Shown here piece by piece: positions 6,790-12,121 of a stretch of 12,121 bases of DNA. The stretch spans positions 1-12,121 of the forward strand of contig QFOX01000056.1 of assembly GCA_003241645.1 (NCBI GenBank), in the 5' to 3' direction. How positions within the stretch are numbered: the stretch's first letter is position 1; every line of letters begins with the position of its first letter. Source of the DNA: Azospirillum brasilense. GTDB taxonomy: Bacteria > Pseudomonadota > Alphaproteobacteria > Rickettsiales > UBA3002. Below the pieces are notes generated by a model, which was not told the DNA's origin, did no database searches, and saw only the letters and a list, made by a program, of their open reading frames with translations. The position numbers were made by a program, and so were the translations under genes.

Positions 6790-8184
6790 TTAATCAAGCG
6801 CTTTGGCGCGGTGTTTGCCAATGTTGCGCTCGATGCACTCGATCATGGTGCCGGCAATATCCAGCCCGGTGGTGGATTCGATGCCCTCCAACCCGGGGGA
6901 GGAATTGATCTCCAGCACCTTTGGGCCCGAGGCGGAGCGGATGATGTCCACCCCGGCGACCTTGAGGCCCATGATCTTGGCGGCCTGAATGGCGATCTTG
7001 CGCTCTTCGCTGGTGATCTTGATCTCGGTGGCGCTGCCGCCGCGATGGATGTTCGCGCGGAAATCGCCCGCCGGGGCAATGCGCTGCATGGAGGCCACCA
7101 CCTTATCGTCGATCACGAAGCAACGAATGTCGCGCCCCTCGGCCTCGCGCACGAATTCCTGCACGAGAATGTCGGCCTTCACGGATTTGAACGCATTGAT
7201 GAGCGACTCGGCGGCGTTGTCGGTTTCGGCCAGCACCACGCCCACGCCCTGCGTGCCCGAGAGCAGCTTGACCACCAGCGGCGCACCGCCCACCATTTTG
7301 ATGAGTTCATGCGTTTCCATGGGCGAATGCGCGAAGCTGGTCACCGGCATGGGAATGCTTTTCTGCGCCAGCATTTGCAGCGAGCGCAGCTTGTCGCGCG
7401 AGCGGGCAATGCCCATGGAGCCGTTGAGGCAGAGCGCGCCGGCGATCTCGAACTGGCGCAGCACGGCGCAGCCATAGAAGGTCATAGCCGGACGGATGCG
7501 GGGGATGACCGCATCGAACGGGGCGAGCACTTCGCCGCCGCGGTAATGGATCTCCGGCTCGTCGGCCGAGATGTTCATGTAGCAATGCGCAATGTTGATG
7601 AAGCGCACATCGTGCCCGCGCTCGCGGCCCGCTTCCATGATGCGCTTGTTGGAATACAGTTCGCGCTCGGAAGCGAGCACGGCGATCTTCAGGCCGCCGG
7701 ATTCGCGCTTGCCTTCCTCGCGGTAGAACGCGCGGGCTTCAATGTCGGAATGCATGCCCTGGATGAAGGATTTCTCAGGATCGATCAGCATGCGGCCCTG
7801 CATGGCCTCGCGGCCCAGCAGCATGCGGTAGCCCATGGAATCGCGGTTGGTCAGGGTTAGCTGGATGGTCTGGGTGGCACCGCCGATGCGCACCACGGTC
7901 TCGATCACCGGGCGGCGCTCGGTGTGGCCCGAGCTGGATTTCACGTCGCGTTCATCCACCAGCTTGGCGCGGCAATGCACGGTGATGTTGCGGGTCTTCT
8001 GGATGGGATGCACATCGAACCGCACCCATTTTTCGCCCCGCGCCGAATAGATATGGATGTTCTCGGCATGCAGCGCACTGGTGCGCGCCCCGGAATCGAT
8101 CTTTGCCTTGAGGGCAGGAATATGCAGCGCGGGCAGGGCGCACCATTCTTCCTTGCCGATAATGAGTTTCTGGGTAATCAGCAT
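6790..8184 (-). CDS. rimK: RimB-like protease/RimK-like ATP-grasp ligase fusion
   Basis: 464 residues with two domains. Residues about 5-145 match the retropepsin-like 'ATP-dependent zinc protease' (RimB, COG4067) family: IDSGARTSALHA holds the D-S-G aspartic motif (D30), followed by FDVHP, RRPVIETVV and the closing LTNRDSMGYRMLLGREAM. Residues about 165-455 are a RimK-type ATP-grasp ligase: LKIAVLASERELYSNKRI start, VIPRIRPAMTFYG, ATP-binding VVKLLSGTQGVGVV (K306), LVQEFV, RDIRCFVI and the metal-binding AGVDII (D413) and VLEINSSPGLEGIE (E425, N427). RimK adds glutamates to the C-terminus of ribosomal protein S6 in E. coli; RimB is encoded with RimK in pseudomonads and is linked to its regulation. 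A fusion puts both activities on one chain. Its true substrate may differ from S6. The SD, AAGGA, lies nine bases before the ATG, inside a short repeat. The gene is transcribed away from a structured leader. Confidence 0.94.
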   Translation of the reverse strand: MLITQKLIIGKEEWCALPALHIPALKAKIDSGARTSALHAENIHIYSARGEKWVRFDVHPIQKTRNITVHCRAKLVDERDVKSSSGHTERRPVIETVVRIGGATQTIQLTLTNRDSMGYRMLLGREAMQGRMLIDPEKSFIQGMHSDIEARAFYREEGKRESGGLKIAVLASERELYSNKRIMEAGRERGHDVRFINIAHCYMNISADEPEIHYRGGEVLAPFDAVIPRIRPAMTFYGCAVLRQFEIAGALCLNGSMGIARSRDKLRSLQMLAQKSIPMPVTSFAHSPMETHELIKMVGGAPLVVKLLSGTQGVGVVLAETDNAAESLINAFKSVKADILVQEFVREAEGRDIRCFVIDDKVVASMQRIAPAGDFRANIHRGGSATEIKITSEERKIAIQAAKIMGLKVAGVDIIRSASGPKVLEINSSPGLEGIESTTGLDIAGTMIECIERNIGKHRAKALD

Positions 8185-8198
8185 CGTTTGGATTCCTT
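8185..8198 (-). repeat. Inverted 14-base copy of the REP-like repeat, holding the RBS
   Basis: On the minus strand AAGGAATCCAAACG directly abuts the ATG at 8184. The same 14 bases occur on the plus strand at 8293-8306, and with one mismatch at 8365-8378. The AAGGA of this copy is the Shine-Dalgarno of the RimB-RimK gene, so a repeat unit has supplied, or been copied from, its translation start. Confidence 0.6.
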
Positions 8199-8200
8199 AC

Positions 8201-8270
8201 GCGGCCTACGGTGTCGTTCTGGCGCGGCCTGCATGCTCATGTACTGCGTGTACACTGCGCTGCAGGCCGC
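8201..8270 (-). promoter_or_regulatory. Structured leader of the RimB-RimK fusion gene
   Basis: A perfect 10-bp inverted repeat, GCGGCCTGCA (8224-8233) with TGCAGGCCGC (8261-8270), encloses a second small stem TGTAC-TGCGT-GTACA (8240-8254) with six unpaired bases on each side. A second GCGGCCT at 8201-8207, three bases from the SD-containing repeat, could pair with the same 8264-8270 arm. The leader RNA therefore has two mutually exclusive pairings, one close to the ribosome binding site. There is no T tract, so it is not a classical terminator. It could also be a protein operator. Function is inferred from position only. Confidence 0.45.
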
Positions 8271-8284
8271 TTGAACTCCTAGTA

Positions 8285-8309
8285 TTCCGCACAAAGGAAT
8301 CCAAACGCC
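8285..8309 (+). repeat. REP-like palindromic repeat, copy 1
   Basis: A 25-base unit with core ATTCC-GCACAAA-GGAAT then CCAAACGCC, differing at one base from the copy at 8357-8381. Spacing between copies is 72 bases. The form, complementary ATTCC and GGAAT arms with a TGGATTCC-type edge on the minus strand, resembles the REP-like intergenic repeats of many Proteobacteria. Confidence 0.65.
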
Positions 8310-8356
8310 AGTTGCCGTATCCCTCTCATAAGAATCAAAACAGGCACGTTTATGTT

Positions 8357-8381
8357 TTCCGCACAAAGGAATCCAATCGCC
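8357..8381 (+). repeat. REP-like palindromic repeat, copy 2
   Basis: TTCC-GCACAAA-GGAA followed by TCCAATCGCC; 24 of 25 bases are identical to the copy at 8285-8309. Together the copies fill most of the gap between the DUF1653 and RimB-RimK genes. Apparent short reading frames here (repeated FRTKES on plus, WIPLCG on minus) are products of the repeat and not genes. Confidence 0.65.
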
Positions 8382-8437
8382 GCCTGCCATCCTGTAAGGT
8401 GGGATGCCGGGAATCGAGCGCTATCTGAGCGCCGAAC

Positions 8438-8457
8438 AAAAAGCAATGGGGCTTTTT
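8438..8457. terminator. Possible weak terminator at the DUF1653 stop
   Basis: AAAAAGC (8438-8444) pairs with GCTTTTT (8451-8457) around a six-base loop. The stem is AT-rich and overlaps the DUF1653 stop codon. It could end minus-strand transcription with its own CTTTTTG run, but only two G-C pairs support it. Confidence 0.3.
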
Positions 8458-8707
8458 ACGGATGCTGTACCGGGCGGATCTCGCCGGTGAAGGCAAAGCG
8501 GGGGCGGAGGGTGCCATCCACCACGAGGCTACCTTCGAACAGCGCCCGCGGCCGCACCCAATACTGCCCATTCGGATTATCGTAGAGGCATTCGTAATGC
8601 ACCAGCTCTTCCAGCGTTTCGCTATGCACGGCAAGACCGAACACTCGGTAATCCTTGCCTTTGTAATGGCGGTAGATGCCGCCGGGGATGATGGGTTGCT
8701 TTTCCAT
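8456..8707 (-). CDS. DUF1653 family protein
   Basis: 83 residues from the ATG at 8707. The sequence follows the DUF1653 pattern closely: PGGIYRHYKGKDYRVFGLA near the start, HSETLEELVHYECLY in the middle, YWVRPRALFEG, and a C-terminal VDGTLRPRFAF. The domain fills the whole protein, as is usual. Its biochemical function is unknown; these are small, soluble beta-rich proteins. An upstream extension in frame to 8758 would run through the terminator hairpin of the RTX gene and lacks family similarity, so the internal ATG was chosen. No clear Shine-Dalgarno is visible. The gene lies 26 bases after that terminator, so it needs readthrough or a promoter I cannot see. Confidence 0.88.
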   Translation of the reverse strand: MEKQPIIPGGIYRHYKGKDYRVFGLAVHSETLEELVHYECLYDNPNGQYWVRPRALFEGSLVVDGTLRPRFAFTGEIRPVQHP

Positions 8708-8732
8708 GGCATGGACGTAGCAGAACCCGCGC

Positions 8733-8765
8733 AAAAGAAAAGGGCGGCATGTTGCCATGCCGCCC
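8733..8765 (-). terminator. Intrinsic terminator of the RTX gene
   Basis: A perfect 10-bp stem, GGGCGGCATG (8742-8751) with CATGCCGCCC (8756-8765), has a four-base loop. On the minus strand it is followed by TTTTCTTTT (8733-8741). It lies 22 bases after the RTX stop codon and shares the GGGCGG stem base with the other terminators here. Confidence 0.9.
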
Positions 8766-8786
8766 GGTGTTGAATGGCCAGCGCCC

Positions 8787-11042
8787 TTAGTTGTAGAGGG
8801 CGGGGTCGGCCGTGATCGAAACCTGGAAATCGCTGATGCTCAGGCTGTTCTTGTTGATGCCTACCAGCGTGATCGAGGCGTTCGGGCTGAAGTTGATGAC
8901 CGTGTTGCTGCCTTGCTGGGTCATCAGCGCTTTCAGGTCGTTCCACGAATCGATGAAGCTGAACATGCCTTCCAGATGCACTTTGTCCATGCCGATGGTG
9001 AAGTCGGTCACCACGTCGTGCCCAAAGTATTGCGCGCCAGCGCTGGTGGAGTTGGCTTCGTTGGTGAAGTAGAACACATCCGCGCCTGCGCCACCGGTGT
9101 ATTGGTCGTTGCCGGTGCCGCCACGCATGATGTCGTTGCCGTCGCCGCCATCGATCACGTCGTTACCAGCGCCGCCATAGATGGTGTCCTGACCGGCATC
9201 GCCGTAGATCAGGTCGTCGCCATCGTTACCGCGCAAGCAATCCTGGTCGTTGTTGCCGTGGATGGTATCGTTACCTTCGTTACCATAGATGAAGTCGTCG
9301 CCGTTATCGCCGTTGAGCACGTCCTCACCAAGGTCACCGTAAATGGTGTCGGAGCCGTTGCCGCCGTTGACGGTGTCGTTCGCGTCGAGCTGGTTGTCGC
9401 CGTCGTTGGTGTCGCTGAGGTTGGCCTGACCGCCCACGATCGCGTCGTTACCGTCGCCACCGTTGATCACGTCGCTACCGCCGCCGCCGGAGATGTAGTC
9501 ATCGCCTTCGTCGCCGTTAACGGTATCGTTGCCTTCGTCGCCGAACAGGATGTCATTGTCGAGGCCGCCGGAGATGAAGTCGTTGCCCTCATCGCCATGG
9601 ATTTTGTCGATGCCGGCTTCACCGTAGAGGAAGTCATTCCCATTGATCTCTTCGCCATCCGGCGCGTAGTGGTTGCCGCCGAAGATATCATCGTCGCCGT
9701 TGCCACCATAGATGGTGTCGCTGCCATCATCGCCGTAGAGCAGGTCGTTGCCGTTCTGGCCGAAGACCGAATCGTTGCCTGCGCCACCATAGATGCTGTC
9801 GTTCTCATCGTCGGTGCCGAGGTTGGTCGAGGAGTGGCCGTACAGAATGTCGTTGTCCTGCTCGCCCTTGATGTAGTCGTTGCCGCCTTCACCGTTGATG
9901 GTGTCGTTGCCGGTCCAGCCGTAGATGGTATCGGCGTTGCCGCCGGCGAACACGAGATCGTTGTCCTGATCCGCGTAGATCGTATCCTGGCCTGCGCCTG
10001 CACGGATGGTGTCATTGCCCATCCAGCCGATGAGGATGTTGTAGCCATCGCCACCGATGATGAGGTCGTCGCCTTCACCACCGTTCAATACGCTGGAATC
10101 GATGCCGCCATAGATGGTGTCGTTGCCGTCCTGCGCTTCGATCACGTCGAAGCCGGTGCCACCGAACAGAAGGTCATTGCCGGTACCACCATAGATAAGG
10201 TCGTTCTGTGCGCCACCGTAGATGATGTCGTTACCGGCGTCGCCACCGAGGATGTTGTTGCCGCTACCACCTTCGATGTAGTCGTTGCCATCGGAGCCGT
10301 AGATGGAGTCATTGCCATCCGCGCCGTAGAGGTAATCGTCGCCGTTATCGCCCACGAGGAAATCGTTGCCGGCTTCGCCGTAGATGGTGTCGCTATCGTC
10401 CCAGCCATAGACGATGTCATCGCCGGTGCCGCCATAGATCGTGTCGTTGCCGGTCCAGCCATAAAGGAAGTCGTTGTCGGCGCCACCGAAGATCAGGTCG
10501 TTGCCCGCATCACCGGAGATAAGGTCGGAGCCTGCATCGCCCTGGATGTAGTCATTGCCGACCCAGCCATAGATGAAGTCGTTGCCTGCACCGCCATAGA
10601 CGAGGTCGTCGCCCGCATCGCCGGTGAGGTAGTCGGCGCCATTGCCGCCGATGATGGTGTCGTTGCCCAGCCAGCCATACACGGTGGAGGCGTCGTTACC
10701 GGTCACGATGTAGTCGTCGCCGCCGTTGCCGCCCAGCAGGTCGTTGCCGCCGTTGCCGTAGATCACGTCGGGAATGTTATCGTCCGGGTTGTTGCCGTTA
10801 TTGTTACCGTAGATGGTGTCGTTGCCGGCCGTGCCGTTGTAGAGCGTTGCGCCTTGGCCGTTCGCGCCAGTGTAGGGCGCCGGCGGAATGGGGATCATGC
10901 TCGACGGGGTGGGGATGTAGTGCATCTCGCGGCCATCCACCACGGTGCCGTTGGCGTAGTTCGCATACCAGTTCCAGAGCATGTTGCGTGCTTCTGCGTC
11001 GGTGACCGTGTTGGTATTGCCGGCGTAGGTAATGATAGCCAT
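8787..11042 (-). CDS. RTX calcium-binding beta-roll protein, probably type I secreted
   Basis: 751 residues; the ATG at 11042 has AAAGGA seven bases upstream. Residues 1-70 are unique, with no signal peptide and a Pro-rich segment (43-57). Residues 72-650 are about sixty tandem nonapeptides of the RTX type, GGxGxDxUx, seen as runs like YGGAGNDFIYG; these bind calcium in the turns and fold into a parallel beta-roll outside the cell. From about D128 to D398 the nine-residue register is unbroken. Short breaks occur near 400-415, 455-468 and 539-556. Residues 651-751 (ADVFYF, HDVVTDFTIGMDKVHL, ending DPALYN) resemble the C-terminal RTX/serralysin-type region that precedes an uncleaved type I secretion signal. 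No protease or other catalytic domain is present, so it may act as a surface-layer, matrix or adhesion protein. No ABC exporter is in the window. Cys602 is the only cysteine. Six tryptophans occur in YGW variants at fixed 18-residue phase. Confidence 0.95.
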   Translation of the reverse strand: MAIITYAGNTNTVTDAEARNMLWNWYANYANGTVVDGREMHYIPTPSSMIPIPPAPYTGANGQGATLYNGTAGNDTIYGNNNGNNPDDNIPDVIYGNGGNDLLGGNGGDDYIVTGNDASTVYGWLGNDTIIGGNGADYLTGDAGDDLVYGGAGNDFIYGWVGNDYIQGDAGSDLISGDAGNDLIFGGADNDFLYGWTGNDTIYGGTGDDIVYGWDDSDTIYGEAGNDFLVGDNGDDYLYGADGNDSIYGSDGNDYIEGGSGNNILGGDAGNDIIYGGAQNDLIYGGTGNDLLFGGTGFDVIEAQDGNDTIYGGIDSSVLNGGEGDDLIIGGDGYNILIGWMGNDTIRAGAGQDTIYADQDNDLVFAGGNADTIYGWTGNDTINGEGGNDYIKGEQDNDILYGHSSTNLGTDDENDSIYGGAGNDSVFGQNGNDLLYGDDGSDTIYGGNGDDDIFGGNHYAPDGEEINGNDFLYGEAGIDKIHGDEGNDFISGGLDNDILFGDEGNDTVNGDEGDDYISGGGGSDVINGGDGNDAIVGGQANLSDTNDGDNQLDANDTVNGGNGSDTIYGDLGEDVLNGDNGDDFIYGNEGNDTIHGNNDQDCLRGNDGDDLIYGDAGQDTIYGGAGNDVIDGGDGNDIMRGGTGNDQYTGGAGADVFYFTNEANSTSAGAQYFGHDVVTDFTIGMDKVHLEGMFSFIDSWNDLKALMTQQGSNTVINFSPNASITLVGINKNSLSISDFQVSITADPALYN
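9093..10829 (-). repeat. Tandem 27-base repeats coding for RTX nonapeptides
   Basis: DNA for residues 72-650 of the RTX protein. The basic unit is 27 bases (nine codons). The tryptophan-containing units suggest a higher-order 108-base (36-codon) unit, with GW-type starts at residues 124, 160, 196, 340 and 376. Copies are diverged, though some stretches, such as tcgttgccggtccagcc at 9904 and 10444, are identical. The repetition also keeps the opposite strand free of stops. Confidence 0.9.
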
Positions 11043-11247
11043 GTGCGTGTCCTTTGTGTTGCGCGCGCGAATTCGCTAAAAATTTAGTTAATATTTGTTA
11101 ATTACACGAGAAGCGCCCCAACTTCAACCCGGAATATATGAAGCTTTTATTACGGGTCTAGGTTATTAGAAATGCTTGTTTTTTCCATGGTACTAACGAG
11201 GCATGAAAATAGCGTTAATAATCGGTGCTTTCGTTGTGCATGATCGA

Positions 11248-11277
11248 TTGCATGCAATACAACTGGCGCCGTATAAT
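11248..11277 (+). promoter_or_regulatory. Sigma70-like promoter for the anchored Sel1 gene
   Basis: TATAAT (11272-11277) is a perfect -10. TTGCAT (11248-11253; 3 of 6 against TTGACA) lies 18 bases upstream. Transcription from about 11284 would give a leader of about 32 bases. The -35 overlaps a GCATG/CATGC inverted repeat (11238-11254) that might be an operator. The rest of the 11043-11247 gap is AT-rich and must also carry the divergent RTX promoter, for which I see no convincing hexamer pair. Confidence 0.5.
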
Positions 11278-11315
11278 TTTTCGATTAGACTGTCTTCATA
11301 ACGTGGAGCATATGC

Positions 11316-12074
11316 GTGGCGCGTCGCCGGAACTCGGGCATTAGCCTAACGGGCATCCTTCTTGTCGGTGGGATTCTTTATTTTACTGGGGCTGGGAAAT
11401 GGCTCTGGAACCAGACCAAAGAGCTCGATACGGCCTGCTACGGGGCGTTGCAGGAAATGGGTGTCAGCATGGGCACGCCGGTATGTGACGGCCTGAGCCG
11501 CCTGCTGGCGAAAATGGAGGGCGGCGCTTCTGGCGTGGGCACCAGCCTGCGTGGCGCGGTGGATAAAGGGAAAATGCGCGCCTCGGCCGACCTGCAGCAA
11601 TTCGCCAATGGCGTGTTCACGCGCATGGGCGGTAACGCCACCCAGCTTGCGGGGCTTACCAGCAGCGCGAACCGTTTGCGCGATATGATGAACCAGCAGC
11701 CCATCGTGTTGCCGGCGGCGACCGATGCCCAACAACGCATGCAAATGGCGCTGGACCAGTACGTGATCGGCCAGCACTACCTGCAGGGAAGCTCGGTGAA
11801 CAATGCTTTACCGTGGTTCAGTCGCAGCGCGCAACAGCCCGGTGGCTATGGCATTCTTTCGCAGTTGGCGCTTGGGGATATGTACCGCAGCGGTAGCTAC
11901 GGCGTGCCGAAAGATAGCCGTTCCGCACAGTATTACTACCAGCAGGCCCAGCAATCGCTGACGAGCTTGCAGCAGACCCCGGCACCGGAGGCCCAGCAGC
12001 TGCTGAAAAGCCTGCCTGCCGACCCGGCGACCCTGAACCGCCAGCTGGACGAAACCGTGCGTCGCCTGCGCTAG
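11316..12074 (+). CDS. Membrane-anchored Sel1-repeat protein
   Basis: 252 residues. The GTG at 11316 is chosen because GGAG (11305-11308) lies seven bases upstream and the reading frame has no better start; an ATG four bases earlier opens only a ten-codon frame. An Arg-rich N-terminus (MARRRNSG) precedes one membrane helix at about residues 9-25, giving a likely signal anchor with the rest in the periplasm. Cys41 and Cys57 could form a disulphide there. Residues 60-125 are Ala/Gly/Met-rich and probably helical. Residues about 138-213 hold Sel1-like repeats (ALDQYVIGQHYLQG, ALPWFSRSA, SQLALGDMYRSG, VPKDSRSAQYYYQQA), a helical solenoid for protein contacts. A Gln/Pro-rich tail follows. It is divergent from the RTX gene and is followed by a terminator, so it is probably monocistronic. 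Partner unknown. Confidence 0.87.
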   Translation: MARRRNSGISLTGILLVGGILYFTGAGKWLWNQTKELDTACYGALQEMGVSMGTPVCDGLSRLLAKMEGGASGVGTSLRGAVDKGKMRASADLQQFANGVFTRMGGNATQLAGLTSSANRLRDMMNQQPIVLPAATDAQQRMQMALDQYVIGQHYLQGSSVNNALPWFSRSAQQPGGYGILSQLALGDMYRSGSYGVPKDSRSAQYYYQQAQQSLTSLQQTPAPEAQQLLKSLPADPATLNRQLDETVRRLR

Positions 12075-12093
12075 GTGCCATCCGTTGCAGCAA

Positions 12094-12121
12094 CAAAAAA
12101 AGGGCGGCAGAATTCTGCCGC
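12094..12121 (+). terminator. Intrinsic terminator cut by the window end
   Basis: An A7 tract is followed by GGGCGGCAGAATTCTGCCGC, in which the last 18 bases form a perfect palindrome up to the window edge. By analogy with the other terminators it probably continues CC and a T run. It lies about 20 bases after the stop of the anchored Sel1 gene. Confidence 0.8.

Noticed and set aside
6769..7860. A 363-codon plus-strand open frame
   Set aside because: Antisense to the RimB-RimK fusion, which has full conserved motifs on the minus strand.
8285..8381. Two direct repeats with a 47-base gap, considered as a minimal CRISPR
   Set aside because: Only two copies, no further units, no cas gene, and the repeat is a REP-type palindrome with a third inverted partial copy.
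8178..8428. Short frames on both strands with repeated FRTKES or WIPLCG motifs
   Set aside because: The peptide repeats come from two copies of an intergenic REP-like repeat; there is no RBS or family similarity.
8757..11087. A 776-codon open frame on the plus strand, opposite the RTX gene, with Val/Ala/Asp-rich repeats
   Set aside because: It is the mirror of the RTX repeats: the codons used for Gly, Asn, Asp and Ile/Tyr happen not to give stops on the other strand. It has no domain and no convincing RBS, whereas the minus strand has RBS, RTX motifs and terminator.
11088..11101. TTAA-N6-TTAA before the RTX gene, resembling a CtrA site
   Set aside because: The alphaproteobacterial CtrA consensus has seven bases between the half-sites. 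The region is AT-rich, so a chance match with the wrong spacing is likely.
11312..11344. ATG at 11312 as the start of the anchored Sel1 gene
   Set aside because: It is in another frame and stops after ten codons. The GTG at 11316 has the better RBS spacing and opens the full gene.

Overview
The window looks like chromosome from a Gram-negative, probably alphaproteobacterial, organism. The basis is moderate to high GC in most genes, an OmpA-type envelope protein with signal peptide, an RTX protein of the type I secretion kind, and a RimB/RimK-type fusion. No rRNA or tRNA gene is present, so the lineage is an inference. Nine protein-coding genes can be supported, one of them cut by the left edge. 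There is no transposase, integrase, phage gene or CRISPR array.

Left block (1-1676, minus strand): an OmpR/PhoB-type response regulator is followed 51 bases downstream by a soluble protein with a canonical EF-hand, cut by the window start. The control region before the regulator holds an 11-bp tandem direct repeat, the arrangement OmpR/PhoB-family proteins bind.

Central block (1677-5984, plus strand): two large genes without a recognised function. One encodes a 462-residue protein with several hydrophobic helices. The other encodes a 921-residue protein with a short Sel1-repeat block and a coiled coil. The second gene has a good match to a Pho box just upstream, begins with unusually AT-rich DNA, and is bracketed by two identical 32-base copies of a strong terminator.

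Right block (6041-11042, minus strand): an OmpA-domain lipid-free periplasmic/outer-membrane protein; a one-chain fusion of a RimB-like aspartic-protease fold and a RimK-like ATP-grasp glutamate ligase; a small DUF1653 protein; and a 751-residue RTX beta-roll protein. The leader of the RimB-RimK gene carries a 10-bp inverted repeat, an alternative pairing partner next to the ribosome binding site, and a cluster of short REP-like repeats. The RTX protein has six tryptophans at one fixed repeat position, all an exact multiple of 18 residues apart.

Right edge (11316-12074, plus strand): a membrane-anchored Sel1-repeat protein with a GTG start and its own sigma70-like promoter, followed by a terminator cut by the window end.

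Functionally the region leans towards the cell envelope and calcium (EF-hand, RTX beta-roll, OmpA domain, anchored Sel1 protein), with a possible local regulator at the left. No single classical operon or defence system is evident. The strongest candidates for new biology are the two unknown central genes with their possible shared control, the RTX tryptophan ladder, and the leader of the RimB-RimK fusion.
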